Below, piece by piece: positions 43,879 to 55,415 of a DNA stretch of 64,000 nucleotides; the first letter of the stretch is position 1, and every line of letters starts with the position of its first letter. The stretch is from Phragmites australis (lineage: Eukaryota; Streptophyta; Magnoliopsida; Poales; Poaceae): contig NC_084934.1 of the NCBI RefSeq assembly GCF_958298935.1, forward strand, positions 6,450,501 through 6,514,500. The letters run 5' to 3'. The notes under the pieces were generated by a model. It was not told the origin of the DNA and ran no database searches. It saw only the letters and a list, made by a program, of their open reading frames with translations. The translations under genes and the position numbers were made by a program.

Positions 43879-44540
43879 CGAAGGTATCTTGTGCCTTCAG
43901 CGTGGGGGTAGGCACTCGTAGCCCCCTACTTTTGAGTCAAAAGGTACGCCGTCGCCTTTTAAAGCTGAGCATCACTTTGGCTTTTCCTTCCGAAGGTGTG
44001 TTTTGCCTTCGGTGTGAGGGCAGGTACTCTTAACCCCCTACTTTCGAGAAGTGCCCTGCTTTCTCTAAGGTCGAGCAGCACTTCGGGTTTTTTTTCTCTC
44101 GAAGGTATGTTTCACCTTCGGTGCGGGGGCATGCACTCTTAGCCCCCGACTTTCAGTCGAGAGGTGCATCGCCATTTCTGAGGTCGAGTAGCACTTTGGC
44201 TTTTTCTCCTGAAGGTATGTTTCGCCTTCGGTGCAGGGGCAGACACTCTTAGCCCCCGACTTTTAGCCGAGAGGTGTGCCGCCTTGTGAGGTCGAGCAGC
44301 ACTTTGGCTTTTTCTTCTGAAGGTATGTTTCACCTTCGACGCGGGGGGAGGCAGTCTTAGCTCCCGACTTTTAGTTGAGTGGTGTGCCGCCTTTTGAGGT
44401 CGAGCAGCACTTCGGCTTTTTCTTCCGAAGGTATGTTTTGCCTTTGGTGTGGGGGCAGGCACTCTTAGCCCCCGACCTTTAGTCGAGAGGTGCGCCGCCT
44501 TGTGAGGTTAAGCAGCACTTCGGCTTTTTCTTTCTTTTTT
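43879..44540. repeat. Tandem repeat, ~110 bp x 6, in the Tat element
   Basis: Units begin near 43879, 43990, 44099, 44209, 44318 and 44425 with CGAAGGTATGTTT.CCTTCGG. Each contains GGGGGCAGGCACTCTTAGCC, CCGACTTT.AGTCGAGAGGTG and GTCGAGCAGCACTTCGGCTT. The spacing of 107-111 bp is very regular. The unit contains self-complementary pieces (CGAAGGT...ACCTTCG). A 107-codon minus-strand frame over it is a repeat artefact. Confidence 0.85.
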
Positions 44541-45052
44541 TGAGCATTACACAGACATTCATGTGTAAGTGAATCATAATTACTTTGCCATAAAGGCGAA
44601 GATGCTGCGGAAAGAAATTCTTTAAAATATGGACAACTTTGAAGCGACCAATAATCAAACTTTTGCTGCGGGTTTGTGCCCGTCTAAAGTTGAAGGGTAA
44701 GATGCCTTTCTTTGACATTCCATACCTTGACTTTTATGGCGAGTTCTCGGCCCGCCTCTCATCAATTGGTGTGCTTCCTTTTTTTGAAGGCTTGCAACAC
44801 TTCGACGATGAATTATGCATAAACTCAAAAAAAGTACACACTTTCTTGGGGGTAATTCCATATATATTAGAAGGTTTACAAAGGTCCCTGCCTCGTTAAA
44901 AACCTCACGCCCTGATGAAGGGTTCCCCCTGTGAGGAAAAGAGTACAACACCCATACATTGTTTTGATTAAATTGGAGAAAAACAAAATTGCGTAAATGC
45001 TGCATTGATTTGTGTGCTTCGCCCATCGATGCGAAGACATCTTCCTTGGTTA

Positions 45053-46190
45053 CTACACATAGAACTTGCGAAGGTTGTCCGCATTCCAAGTGTGAGAAAG
45101 CTCATCTCCTTCGACAGTAGCCAGACGATAAGATCCGGGCCTTAACGACCTCTTCACCAAGACAGGTCCGTCCCACCTACTTTCCAATTTTCCCATGGTG
45201 GAAGTATTGGTGAGTCTTCGCAGTACCAAGTCTCCAGGGGCGAACTCCTTTGGGGACACTTTCTTGTCTCTCCATCTTCTAGTCTCCTGATATCTGGTCA
45301 GGTTTTCAACAGTCTGTATTCTCATCTCCTCCAGCACATCTTTTGATGTCAATTCTTCGCTTTGGGCTGATTTATTCGTGACTCAAAATGATTTATTTTT
45401 ACATTCCTCCGAAGTCATTGCCTCTTCGCCGAAGAGCAAAAGAAATGGCTTGAATCATGTCGGTCTTGTTACCGTTGTTCTTATGGACCATAAGACCTTC
45501 GGTAGCTCTTTCGCCCACTTTCCTTTTGGCAGACCTTGTAGACGTCTTGCGACACCAGCAAAGACGATGTCGTTTGCCCTTTCCACAGCTCCATTTGACT
45601 GTGGGTGGTACACTGATGCGAAGTGGACTTTGATTCCCAGGTCTTCATAGAATTGTCTGAACCCTTCGCTGTGAAATTGTGTGCCGTTATCAACGGTCAC
45701 TTCGCGTGGAACTCCGAAGCAGTAGACGATGTTCTGCTACAAGAATTTTTAGATATTTTTTAAGGTTATATTCACCAGCGGCATTGCCTCCACCTATTTG
45801 GAGAAGTACTCTACTGCGACAACAGCATAACGCAAATTCCCTAGGGCAGCTGGTAATTGTCCGACAATGTCAATTCCCCACCGTGTTAATGGTCAGATCG
45901 GTGGTATGAGCTGTGTCTTTGTTGAAGGCCTGTTTGAACCCTTCAGCAAGTACTGGCACTGCACACAACTTCAGACTACACACTCCGCATCATAAATCGC
46001 TTTCGGCCAAAAGAATCCTTGCATGAATGCTTTTTCGACGAGCGCTCAAGCGCCTATATGCGAGTCACACAGTCCTCCATGTATTTCTCTCAGCAAGTTT
46101 TGGCCCTCTTCTTGGGATATGCATCGCAGCATCGGTGCACAAACTCCCATCTTGTACAAGTCGGCTCCCATAATTTTGTAGTTTCTGACT
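45053..46190 (-). pseudogene. Integrase of the Tat element
   Basis: The core is in the frame 45700-45455: TVDNGTQFHSEGFRQFYEDL (second catalytic Asp) and HPQSNGAVERANDIVFAGVA (catalytic Glu). The C-terminal domain is in 45352-45053: DVLEEMRIQTVENLTRYQET; GDLVLRRLTNTSTMGKLESR; WDGPVLVKRSL, ending LSHTWNADNLRKFYV. The N-terminal zinc-binding part and first Asp (about 45750-46190) are only visible as fragments with stops. Integrase inserts the cDNA copy into the genome; this copy is inactive. Confidence 0.8.
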
Positions 46191-46192
46191 CT

Positions 46193-46810
46193 TTACACCA
46201 TACACTTCGCCTCGACATTATCTTTAGGCTCATAGTAGCCGTGAAGATAGGCCATTATGGGAGATCGCCAATCTTCACTCTCAATTATAGCGACCGAGCG
46301 TGCCTTCTGCAAAGGGGCCTCGATAGCTGGCACCTTCAATTTTTGATAAAACACATCTGGTGGTATTGGTAGATTTTGCACCGTGGCCTTTGCGAGGTCA
46401 TCGGCTGCAAAGTTGTCATTTCTTGATATGCTCTTGACTGTAAATCCCAAGAAATACTTTTCCATGCTTTGCACCGCTGCCATGTATTTGACTAGTTCTG
46501 GCTCCTTTGTGTGAAATGTCTTGTCAATTTTGCTTGCGATTACTTTAGAGTCTGTCTTGACCAAGACCCTTCAGGCGCCCAACGCTCGTGCCTTACGAAG
46601 GCCAAGGAGAACTGCTTCGTGCTCTGCAACGTTGTTTGTTGATCGAAACTCGAGCCTGGTGGTGTATCGCAACTTCACTCCCGAAGGCGGAGACACCACT
46701 ACCGCCACACCAGCACCCGAAGCCCCCCAGGCTCCGTCACAATATGCGATCCAAACTGGGTCTAACGGTACTTCTTCTGGAGCTTCGGCCTGCGGCGTCC
46801 AATCCGTCAT
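46193..46810 (-). pseudogene. Additional RNase H domain (aRNH) of the Tat element
   Basis: The first frame (46810-46571) has DPVWIAYCDGAWGASGAGVA, containing the first acidic residue, and FRSTNNVAEHEAVLLGLRKA, containing the Glu of RNase H. A stop follows (near 46570) and the next frame (46564-46193) continues VKTDSKVIASKIDKTF (second Asp) and ISRNDNFAADDLAKATV (His/Asn-Asp motif). A second, archaeal-like RNase H between the RT/RNase H and integrase is a known hallmark of Tat elements. Confidence 0.8.
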
Positions 46811-46816
46811 GAACTC

Positions 46817-48086
46817 CTATAATGCTTGAGACTTCATCGCTGTTCTTGCGACGAAAACTATCATGAATGGTGCGATCTCTGCAGCCCATTTTGCAATCCT
46901 CCCTATAGCTTCACGATTTTCAAACATGTCACAAAGGGGTAAGGAGGTGGGCACTGTAATCTTGTGAGCCATAAAATAATGGCGAAGCTTTTGCGATGCC
47001 ATTACTAGCGCATTGGCCACCTTTTCCATTTCAGAGTAGAACCTCTTCAGCCCTGCTAAAGCCTTCGATACATAGTATACCAGAAATTGCTGCAACTTGT
47101 TATTTTCTTACATTTCTTGCACAAGTACAACATTTACTGCCGAAGGGGTGCTATTATGTATAGCAACAACTCAGCCTCGGGATCGAGGCTGGACGAGGCC
47201 GTGAGCCTCGTTAGATATTTCTTCAACTCATCGAAGGCTTCCTGCTGCTCCGCGCCCCATTTGAAGGGGTCGGAGCCTTTTAGCATTTTGAAGAAAGTTA
47301 GGCTTCGCTCGGCTAATTTTGCGATTAACCGGTTCAGGGCTGCCAATCTGCCTACCAGGCGTTGTGCTTGTTTCCTGCTTTGCGGGGGTCTCATGTCAAT
47401 TATCGCTTGAATTTTTTGAGGTTCTACCTCGATGCCCCTTTTCGAGACCAAGAAGCCCAGCAACCTTCCCGACTGCACCCCAAACGCACACTTTTTAGGG
47501 TTCAGCTTTAGGCCTGCACTTCGCAGATTTTCGAAAGTTTCTCGTAGGTCCTTGAGGTGTTTGTCCTTTCTGATGCTTTTGACCACAATGTTGTCGACGT
47601 ATGCTAAGACATTTCACCCTAGCTGTGACTTCAGCACTATTTGTACCAACTTGGCGAAGGTGGCGCCAGCATTCCGAAGGCCGAAGGCCATCCTTACAAA
47701 GCAATATATACCGAAGAAGGTTCTAAAACTTGTTGGTACCCAGAGTATGCATACAGAAAACTCAACATCTCACAGCCAGCAACGGAGTCCACCAGCTGAT
47801 CAATTCGTGGCAGCGGAAAGTCGTCCTTCAGACAAGCTCTGTTTAGGTCTGTGAAATCTACTCATATCCTCCACTTTCCATTACTTTTCTTGACTAGCAC
47901 CGGGTTAGCCAGCCACTCCGAATGCAATACTTCGTGTATCACACCGGTGTCAAGCAACTTCTGCACCTCAGCCTTAGCTGCCTCTTCTCTCTCTTTTGAA
48001 GCCTTCAAAAGCTTTTGTTTCTTGGGCTTCACATTCGGGTCTACATTTAGAGTGTGTTGAATGATTTCTCTGCTGACTCCTTGCAA
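46817..48086 (-). pseudogene. Reverse transcriptase and RNase H of the Tat element
   Basis: Frames in order: 48086-47862 (QHTLNVDPNVKPKKQKLLKA; VIHEVLHSEWLANPVLVKKS, fingers), a damaged palm region about 47860-47590, 47586-47134 (LKLNPKKCAFGVQSGRLLGF; SRKQAQRLVGRLAALNRLI), then 47095-46817 (FLVYYVSKALAGLKRFYSEM, RNase H). The catalytic box, read at about 47576-47604, is YVDNIVVKS instead of YVDDIVVKS, so the second catalytic Asp is lost. Several shifts also occur. The order fits Gypsy RT followed by RNase H. Confidence 0.8.
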
Positions 48087-48256
48087 ATCCTTCAGACCAA
48101 GCGAAGATATCTTTGTTGTTGCGAAGGAACAATATCAACCTTGCTCAGCTTCTTCTGGGATTTCTACCCCGATGACGACTTTTTGTCTGGCCTGTCTCGA
48201 CACAGCGGTACTTTCTTGGTCTGGCATTCTGGTCCAGCCTTCACCATTCTATTTAC

Positions 48257-48865
48257 CTATGGTTGCTCTTCGCATTCTTCATGATCCATCGAAGGTCCAG
48301 CCACTACATGGACATTTCGCCAGCCCGGAGTATTTCCCACTTCAATCCTACGGGCCACCTGTTGATCTCTGAGCACCGTTATGACACCTCTGAGACCAGG
48401 CATCTTCATGCACAAATATGCATGGTGCGGTATTGCTCCGTATGTATTCAGGACTCCCTGTCCGAATATTGCATTGTAGGGATAGTTGATATCAACCACA
48501 TTGAAGGTGATATCCTTCGTTCGAAAGCTTGACCCTCCGCCAAATGACACTGGAATTGCTATCTTTCCCAAAGCATTGATTGTTTTTCCCCCGAAGCCTA
48601 GTAGCAGGGATCCAGCCTGCTGAAGCTCACTACATTGCAAACCCATCTCGTCGAAAGCATCGACGAAGATGATATCTACCGAGCTTCTGCCATCTATTAG
48701 GATTCTGTGCACTTCATTTCCTGAAATGTTTGCAGTGATGACGAAGGCGTCCGTATGTGGGTAATCTAGAACCCTCATTTCCTCCTGTGAGAAGGTAATG
48801 GGCACATCGGACCATCTTGAATGGACATAAGTTGGCCCTACACCAACATGGTTAACCCTTCGCAC
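48257..48865 (-). pseudogene. Protease region of the Tat element
   Basis: The open frame of 202 codons includes [20 protein letters not shown], then [20 protein letters not shown], where D57 heads the active-site motif (normally DGGSS, here DGRSS), then [20 protein letters not shown] and [20 protein letters not shown], the conserved C-terminal block of Tat proteases. The change of Gly to Arg next to the catalytic Asp probably inactivates it. The frame is otherwise intact. Confidence 0.8.
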
Positions 48866-48879
48866 ATATTCTTTTTGCT

Positions 48880-49892
48880 ACCTCTTCGATTCTGTTTCCT
48901 GATTAGATCCTCCAAAGATTGCCAACACAACATTGTATCCACGGTTTACTGTGCTCACCGATCTGCTAGTTTCCGGGGGGGGGGGGGCTTTGATTGTTGG
49001 TCTTGGCGGAGGCGATGGGAGCTCTCCTCAGAAAGTCAACTGACCAACAGTCTGGTCCGGCGGAGCCGAAGGCATAGGAACATATTGGTGTGTCGGCGCA
49101 GCCATTGGTCACCACTGGTTAGCGAACGTTGTGTTTGGGCTGCGGGTCTGATTGGTTTCCCATGCTTCGCCCTGTCTGAAATATATGGCATGATGCACGC
49201 AGGATTGAAGGATTGTTTCGCTAAGCTTTCTTTCATGGCCATGACCTGTGGGCACTGCTTAGTCCTATGACCAACACCTTCACCATGTAACTCACAGTAC
49301 AATGTGGTCGGGTCCTATGCAGCCCGTCCTCCTCGGCCTCTAGCACTCTAACCTCCTCGAGTACCCCCGCCTTGTGCTTCAGAGAACCCCTGGGCGAGTT
49401 CGACTAGTGCGGAGTCTATCTGGTTGATTTCCTTTTGCTTTGATGTGTATTCAAATGCTTTGGCTTTTTTTACATGCTTCGGTCTGTCTCTAGAGTGTCC
49501 AACGTTTGTCTCTTTGGTTGATGCATATGTCTTTGGCATTTTTTGTGCTGCATCTCACTCTTCCTCCGAAGGTGGTCCAGCTCGAACCTTGCATACTCCT
49601 CCATCTTATTGAAGAGCTCATGTACACTCTCCGGCCTCTTGCGTGTAAGCTTTCCCGCCAAAAGCCCTCCTCTGATGCCTTGTATAGTGGCATCAATGAT
49701 GGTGTATTCGCTCAAGCCCTTCGCTTGGCAGCGAATGTGTACGAAGGAATGTATATAGCTTTGCAGTGTCTCCGTGGGCTGTTGCTTGAGTGCGAAGAGG
49801 TCGTTGGCGGTAACCTTCTCCGCTTGATTTCCTTGCAAATTACTATATAGGGCATTGCATAATTGCTCCCATGAATAAATGGATCCTGGAGG
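48880..49892 (-). pseudogene. Gag of the Tat element, C-terminal part
   Basis: This part resumes directly left of the nested element: PPGSIYSWEQLCNALYSNLQ, QPTETLQSYIHSFVHIRCQA and KLTRKRPESVHELFNKMEEY (retrotrans_gag domain end). Basic frames follow (49539-49348) and then a zinc-knuckle-like YCELHGEGVGHRTKQC (49302-49250). Several shifts separate the pieces. A G tract (about 48976-48989) near the end may reflect slippage. Confidence 0.75.
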
Positions 49893-49897
49893 CAGCG

Positions 49898-50806
49898 TGA
49901 TGAGTAATGTTGGCATGATCTTCCGATAGGTAGCGATAAGTCGGTGGGTGGAGAACTCGACGTTGATGATCCAAATGCTTCGACCCGAACAGATCGTCTC
50001 CCTTGCAATCACTACACCACAGCTCCGATGGTTATCAACCGTGTCGCGCGGTTGACCTCGCCAAGAAGGCTCAATCCCTGCAAGCGTACCGAGAACACAA
50101 GCAAGAACGTAGAAGATGCAATCTGAAATATTGCGAATTGAATTCAAGCACTCGAAGTCGGGGTTCCACAAACACTTGCGGCGCCCTAGTCGGTCCGGAA
50201 CAAGAGCGAAAATCTCACAACTGTGTGTAGATCAATGTCGAAGCAAAACCCAGCCCTAATTAGGGCGGCGGCTACTGTATATAAAAGACTAGGGTCGGCC
50301 AAGGACCCCTGGACGCGTCCCTAATGGACTCCAACACGATACACGGCCTAACGGCCCAAAAGATGGTGGCGCAGCACCCCGGTAGATTCTGGATGTCCAC
50401 TTGTTTCGACGATTCCTGTTGACTCAGAACGAATTTGGATATGGGACCAGTCCCGTTGGAATGCTTATCTCCTTAGCTTTCCAACCATGTATAGAATGTC
50501 GAAAACGGAGTCTGTATGCGTCCTGAGCGACGATTTTAGTGCAGGATGGTCCTGGACTCCGAAACGGACTCGAACTTGATTGGACCTCCACCTTGGCTTG
50601 GGCGCTCTTGCTGTTCTTCTCCCGTGTTCCTAAGTAACAATACATCACAATTATTCAGTATCATCCCATCCTCATCAAAATATAAAGGAACACTAAGGAA
50701 CGAGCTCACCTCATGATTTAGTTGACGTGCACGAGCTCGTGTCAATGGACCTATTGTTGGAGGAATACTCGGTGTGTGTGTATCCGAAAGAGTGATGTCC
50801 TCATCA
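49898..50806 (-). repeat. 3' LTR of the chromovirus-type element
   Basis: This 909-bp LTR starts TGATGAGTAATGTTGG and ends CTCATCA on the plus strand. It is nearly identical to 56651-57536 apart from scattered changes and a block of about 24 bp (around 50518-50541) missing from the other copy. The polypurine tract (minus strand AAGAAGGGGAGGA) lies directly right of it, inside the coding sequence. Confidence 0.9.
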
Positions 50807-51108
50807 TCCTCCCCTTCTTGAATTGGAGTCGTCCTCGACGCAATGTCATCTTCTTCTCCCAAGTAAGGCTTTAAATCTGAAATGTTAAATGTGGGACTAA
50901 CCCCATAATCTGCAGGCAACTCAAGCTTATATGCATTATCATTGATCTTTTCCACAATTTTAAAAGGACCATCAGCTCGAGGCAGCAATTTAGACTTTCT
51001 CAAATCAGGAAACCTATCTTTGCGCAAATGTAACCACACAAGATCACCAATTTCAAAAGTAATATGTTTCCGACCTTGGCTACCATAAGTTCTATACTTC
51101 TCATTCAT
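50536..51108 (-). CDS. Integrase C-terminal domain of the chromovirus-type element, running into the LTR
   Basis: This frame of 190 codons contains the integrase C-terminal fold (FEIGDLVWLHLRKDRFPDLR; LLPRADGPFKIVEKINDNAY; FNISDLKPYLGEED) and then an acidic and polar tail ending in TRARARQLNHEVSSFLS. The last ~90 codons lie within the 3' LTR. It is separated from the integrase core by one in-frame TAG at about 51127. I see no classical chromodomain. The tail may contain the short targeting motif known from CRM elements, but that needs alignment. Confidence 0.75.
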   Translation of the reverse strand: MNEKYRTYGSQGRKHITFEIGDLVWLHLRKDRFPDLRKSKLLPRADGPFKIVEKINDNAYKLELPADYGVSPTFNISDLKPYLGEEDDIASRTTPIQEGEDDEDITLSDTHTPSIPPTIGPLTRARARQLNHEVSSFLSVPLYFDEDGMILNNCDVLLLRNTGEEQQERPSQGGGPIKFESVSESRTILH

Positions 51109-51129
51109 CTTTTCAATATTTTGCTTAGT

Positions 51130-51969
51130 CTACTCATGCATTTTCATAATCAAATCAGCACGTGTCTTAGCATCAAAATTCAATTTCTCGGATGTTGGTA
51201 AAGGAAGTAAATCAATAGGGGCACGGGGGTTAAAACCATACACTACCTGAAACGGACTTACCTTGGTGGTGGGGTGAACTGATCTGTTGTAAGCGAACTC
51301 AATATGGGGTAGACACTCTTCCCACATCCTCACATTTTTCTTCAAAACAGCCCGCAACATGGTGGATAATGTGCGGTTCACAACCTCCGTTTGTCCGTCG
51401 GTTTGAGGGTGACATGTCGTCGAAAACAGCAGCTTTGTCCCAAGTTTATTCCAAAGTGTCCTCCAAAAGTGGCTCAAAATTTTTGCATTACGATCCGAAA
51501 CAATGGTGTTAGGCACTCCATGCAAGCGAATGATTTCCCTGAAAAACAAATCAGCTATGTTTGTAGCATCATCGCTCTTATGACAAGGTATAAAATGTGC
51601 CATTTTTGAAAAACGATCCACAACGACAAATATACTATCCCTCCCCCTCTTGGTCCTAGGCAATCCTAAAACAAAATCCATAGAAATATCCTCCCAAGGC
51701 ACACTAGGAACAGGAAGAGGCATGTAAAGTCCATGTGGGTTCAAGCGAGACTTAGCTTTATTGCAAGTAGTGCAGCGTGCCACGTAGCGCTCGACGTCGC
51801 GCCTCATCTTAGGCCAAAAGAAGTGAGTAGCCAGTACATCCTCGGTCTTCTTCACTCCAAAATGTCCCATCAAACCACCTCCATGCGCTTCCTGCAAGAA
51901 CAATAGGCGAATAGAGCTAGCTGGGATGCATAGCCTGTTAGCACGGTATAGTAATCCATCATTCAGCAC
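51130..51969 (-). CDS. Integrase of the chromovirus-type element
   Basis: This frame of 279 codons starts after an in-frame stop that ends the RNase H frame. Residues 29-70 hold the HHCC zinc finger ([10 protein letters not shown]...CTTCNKAKS). The DDE triad is present: D98 in [12 protein letters not shown]159 in [11 protein letters not shown]195 in [10 protein letters not shown], with the usual D-x35-E spacing. The domain seems chemically intact. A stop after KMHE cuts it from its C-terminal domain. Upstream, a stop at 51976-51978 separates it from RNase H. Both look like single-base nonsense changes. Confidence 0.85.
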   Translation of the reverse strand: MLNDGLLYRANRLCIPASSIRLLFLQEAHGGGLMGHFGVKKTEDVLATHFFWPKMRRDVERYVARCTTCNKAKSRLNPHGLYMPLPVPSVPWEDISMDFVLGLPRTKRGRDSIFVVVDRFSKMAHFIPCHKSDDATNIADLFFREIIRLHGVPNTIVSDRNAKILSHFWRTLWNKLGTKLLFSTTCHPQTDGQTEVVNRTLSTMLRAVLKKNVRMWEECLPHIEFAYNRSVHPTTKVSPFQVVYGFNPRAPIDLLPLPTSEKLNFDAKTRADLIMKMHE

Positions 51970-51978
51970 ATATTTATT

Positions 51979-53457
51979 CTAAGTTCTTCCTTCTTTACAA
52001 TGTTCAAAAACATCTTTAAAGTCCAAATCAGTAGCATATAATCCTTTAATTGTTTCTAAACCAAAAATCTTATGATCGAGTTGGGATAGTATGGTATAAC
52101 GTCTAGATAATGCATCTGCAATGACATTGTCTTTACCTTTCTTGTGTTTAATGATATAAGGAAAAGACTCTATAAATTCAACCCATTTAGCATGACGTTT
52201 GTTCAGTTTGGCTTGGCTTCTAATATGTTTCAAAGCTTCATGATCAGAATGAATAATAAACTCCTTAGGCCAAAGATAATGTTGCAATATTTCTAAAACT
52301 CGCACTATAGCATACAACTCCTTATCATAAGTTGAATAATTAAGAGATGGCCCATTCAATTTCTCACTAAAATAAGCAACGGGTTTACCTCCTTGTAGTA
52401 GTACTCCTCCAATTCCAATACCGCTAGCATCACATTCTAACTCAAAAGTCTTACCAAAGTCCGGAAGTTGGAGTAGAGGTGCATGCGTAAGCTTATCTTT
52501 CAGCGTATTAAAAGCTTGTTCTTGTGCTGGCCCCCATTGGAACGGAACGCCCTTCTTTGTCAACTCATTGAGTGGGGCAGCAATGGTGCTGAAATCTCTC
52601 ACAAAATGCCGATAGAACCCTGCAAGGCCATGAAAGCTTCTCACCTGTGTGATAGTCCCAGGGGTCGGCCAGCTCTTGATAGCTTCAATTTTAGCTTCAT
52701 CCACTTCAATTCCCTGTGGAGTAACAACGTAGCCAAGAAAAGCAACTCTATTCGTGCAAAAGGTGCACTTGTCAAGGTTAGCAAACAAACGTGCCTCTCT
52801 CAAAGCAGTAAAACCAGCATGTAGATGATCAATGTGTTCTTCATGTGACTTGCTATAGATCAAAATATCATCAAAGTACACCACCACAAATCTTCCTATG
52901 AAAGCACGTAAAACCTCATTCATCAATCTCATGAAAGTGCTAGGTGCATTAGTTAAACCAAAAGGCATCACTAACCACTCATATAGACCGAACTTAGTTT
53001 TGAAAGCAGTTTTCCATTCATCTCCCAATTTCATTCTTATTTGGTGGTAACCACTACGCAAGTCAATCTTCGTGAAAAGAATAGAACCACTCAACTCATC
53101 AAGCATATCGTCTAGCCTAGGAATAGGGTGACGATACCTTATTGTAATATTATTAATGGCTCTACAATCAACATGCATGCGCCATGTACCATCTTTCTTA
53201 GGAACCAAAAGAACAGGAACATCACAAGGACTAAGGCTCTCTCGTACGTACCCACGGTCCAAAAGGTCTTGGACTTGTCGCTGAATTTCCTTAGTCTCCT
53301 CCGGATTGGTCCTATATGCAGCGCGGTTTGGCAAAGTTGCTCCCGGGATCAAATCTATTTGGTGCTCTATCCCTCTGAATGGTGGTAGCCCCGGGGGTAT
53401 CTCAGCTGGAAAGACATCCTTATACTCCTGTAAAAGATTAGTGACAGCAGCAGGCAA
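51979..53457 (-). CDS. pol: Reverse transcriptase and RNase H of the chromovirus-type element
   Basis: This frame of 492 codons is undisturbed. The RT starts with [20 protein letters not shown]; fingers motif [20 protein letters not shown]; palm with YFDDILIYS at residues 194-202, so both catalytic Asp of the YxDD box are present; [20 protein letters not shown] follows. RNase H has [20 protein letters not shown] (first Asp), [20 protein letters not shown] (Glu), [13 protein letters not shown] (Asp) and [11 protein letters not shown]. It overlaps the gag-protease frame in another phase; in intact relatives the two are one frame. Confidence 0.9.
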   Translation of the reverse strand: MPAAVTNLLQEYKDVFPAEIPPGLPPFRGIEHQIDLIPGATLPNRAAYRTNPEETKEIQRQVQDLLDRGYVRESLSPCDVPVLLVPKKDGTWRMHVDCRAINNITIRYRHPIPRLDDMLDELSGSILFTKIDLRSGYHQIRMKLGDEWKTAFKTKFGLYEWLVMPFGLTNAPSTFMRLMNEVLRAFIGRFVVVYFDDILIYSKSHEEHIDHLHAGFTALREARLFANLDKCTFCTNRVAFLGYVVTPQGIEVDEAKIEAIKSWPTPGTITQVRSFHGLAGFYRHFVRDFSTIAAPLNELTKKGVPFQWGPAQEQAFNTLKDKLTHAPLLQLPDFGKTFELECDASGIGIGGVLLQGGKPVAYFSEKLNGPSLNYSTYDKELYAIVRVLEILQHYLWPKEFIIHSDHEALKHIRSQAKLNKRHAKWVEFIESFPYIIKHKKGKDNVIADALSRRYTILSQLDHKIFGLETIKGLYATDLDFKDVFEHCKEGRT

Positions 53458-55415
53458 AGAGCTAGGTATATCATCAATTGAAAATAAAACCTCTTTGCAT
53501 ACGAAAGCATAGCACCACCCTTTAACTTAATGCCTTCGGACCTAGGTGTGTTCTTCTCTTTCTTAGGTGAAAAAATAGATTGAGCTACTTGCTGATTTTC
53601 AGATTCCAAAACACGTTCTTTCTTTTCTTTTTCAGCTAAAGCTTTATCACATTGCACAATTTCAGCAGGTGTCAAAGGAAGCAAAGAGATTTTCTTTCCC
53701 TTGTGCATGAGAGAGTATTTATTACTTCTACCATGGTGTGTAGCATCGGTATCAAATTCCCTAGGACGGCCTAACAAAAGTGAACATGCTTGCATAGGCA
53801 CTACATCAAAATCAGCATAATCATGGTAGGAACCAATAGAAAAATGTACTCTCGCAGATTGTGTTACCTTAACCTTACCGCTGTTATTGAACCACTGAAT
53901 GTAGTATGGATGAGGATGTGCACGTGTTGGCAAGGAAAGATTCTTCACAAGATCGGAGCTCAAAAGGTTGTTGTAACTCCCGCCATCAATTATGGTACGA
54001 ACACGTGCATCTTTGACAATGAGGAATGTCTGGAATAGATTATGGCGTTGTAGCTGCTCTGCTTGCCCCATTTGAGAACTCAGAACTCGCTTCACAATGA
54101 AGGTGCGTGCTGCATAACTCTCCGTGGCAGCGGTACCACTAATCTCCTCCCCCTCACTGTCCATGTCATGATCGGCTGCAAGATTAGCTTCAAATGCATA
54201 TTCTTCCTCGACATCACTATGACTAATATATCCACCATCTGCTGTTGCGGAGTATGCTCGTTGGCTTGGGCAATCCTTCATGACGTGGCCAATACCTTTG
54301 CAGCGACGGCACACAATGCCCGTTGTACGACCTGTGGTAGCTGCACCTGAAGAAGAGCGTGGCATTGGATCCTGCGAAACAGTAGATTTACTCACCTCAC
54401 GTGATGGTTGTGGTGCTCCTGCTGAACGCGCCCGAGTGTTGGAGGAGGGGGCAGCAGATCGTGTAGATGTAGAAGGGAATGTTGTTGCTTGTCCCAGTGG
54501 TACCCGTGAAGTAGATGTACTCCCAAAATTGTTCCGCAATTTCTGCACCTGTTGTCGACCCTGCAGTTCTTTTTCTGCCAAGATAGCAAAATGGAACAAC
54601 CTATTGGTAGTATTGTAATCTTTATAATCAACAAGGTCCTGAATTTCACGTCTCAACCCGAAGTAAAAACGAATCATGGTGTCCTCATCATCCTCTTGTA
54701 TACTACAACGAAGCATAGCAATTTGAAGCTCTTGATAGTAATCATGCACAGATTTAGAACCTTGATTTAAGCGCTGCAATTTCTTTTTCAATTCACGTGT
54801 ATAATCAGGAGGAATAAATCTATTGCGCATGGCACGCTTTAGTCTAGGCCATGATTCAGGTTCTAAGCCACTAGAAACTAGACCATTCCACCAAATAATA
54901 GCATAATTCGTGAACTCACAAGTGGCTAGTCTAACTCTATGCATTTCAGGAACCATATGAGAACTATACTTTTGATCAACTGTCATTTCCCAATTCAAAT
55001 AAGCATTAGCATCATATGCACCATCAAAAGGAGGCATTGAAAACTTAATCTTAGAATAAGGATCATCGCGACCGTTGCGATTAACATTATTACCTCCATT
55101 ACCTTGACGACGTTGTTGTTGGCCACGACGTAATTGTTCAGCATGAGGACGTTGCTCAGCACGCGCATCTTGCCCAACAAAATCCTCACCATCTTCTTGG
55201 TCACCATTATTAGTATCATCATCATCATCATCATCATGTGAATGGTCATCATCCTGTGGTGGCTGTCGCAACTCAAGGTCGTTGACTCGCGTGACGAGGT
55301 TAGCAATGCTTGTTCTAATGTCTGTCAATAGCCTAGTATGATCCTGTAAGGCTTTGTTGAGTTCTTCCTTGGACACACAATCCTTAAAATCCGACGAAGA
55401 GCCATCACCTAACAT
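53367..55415 (-). CDS. gag: Gag-protease of the chromovirus-type element
   Basis: I choose the ATG at 55415 ([10 protein letters not shown]) rather than the upstream ATG at 55457, because the extra 14 residues are hydrophobic leader-like and out of character. Counting from 55457: a coiled-coil-like N-terminus, an Asp-rich stretch at 69-90, retrotrans_gag at about 137-300 ([24 protein letters not shown]), Ser/Thr-rich linker, CCHC knuckle [14 protein letters not shown] at 383-396, and protease with [10 protein letters not shown] at 491. A one-base loss near 53506 throws the last ~47 codons out of phase. This is the best-preserved gag in the window. Confidence 0.85.
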   Translation of the reverse strand: MLGDGSSSDFKDCVSKEELNKALQDHTRLLTDIRTSIANLVTRVNDLELRQPPQDDDHSHDDDDDDDTNNGDQEDGEDFVGQDARAEQRPHAEQLRRGQQQRRQGNGGNNVNRNGRDDPYSKIKFSMPPFDGAYDANAYLNWEMTVDQKYSSHMVPEMHRVRLATCEFTNYAIIWWNGLVSSGLEPESWPRLKRAMRNRFIPPDYTRELKKKLQRLNQGSKSVHDYYQELQIAMLRCSIQEDDEDTMIRFYFGLRREIQDLVDYKDYNTTNRLFHFAILAEKELQGRQQVQKLRNNFGSTSTSRVPLGQATTFPSTSTRSAAPSSNTRARSAGAPQPSREVSKSTVSQDPMPRSSSGAATTGRTTGIVCRRCKGIGHVMKDCPSQRAYSATADGGYISHSDVEEEYAFEANLAADHDMDSEGEEISGTAATESYAARTFIVKRVLSSQMGQAEQLQRHNLFQTFLIVKDARVRTIIDGGSYNNLLSSDLVKNLSLPTRAHPHPYYIQWFNNSGKVKVTQSARVHFSIGSYHDYADFDVVPMQACSLLLGRPREFDTDATHHGRSNKYSLMHKGKKISLLPLTPAEIVQCDKALAEKEKKERVLESENQQVAQSIFSPKKEKNTPRSEGIKLKGGAMLSYAKRFYFQLMIYLALCLLLSLIFYRSIRMSFQLRYPRGYHHSEG

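Noticed and set aside
44139..44462. Minus-strand ORF of 107 codons
   Set aside because: It is a repeat artefact of the 110-bp tandem array.
43879..44540. CRISPR-like array
   Set aside because: The ~110-bp units are contiguous tandem repeats without unique spacers, in a plant retrotransposon.
52483..54618. Plus-strand ORFs of 80-113 codons
   Set aside because: They are antisense to the intact gag-protease and RT frames of the chromovirus-type element.
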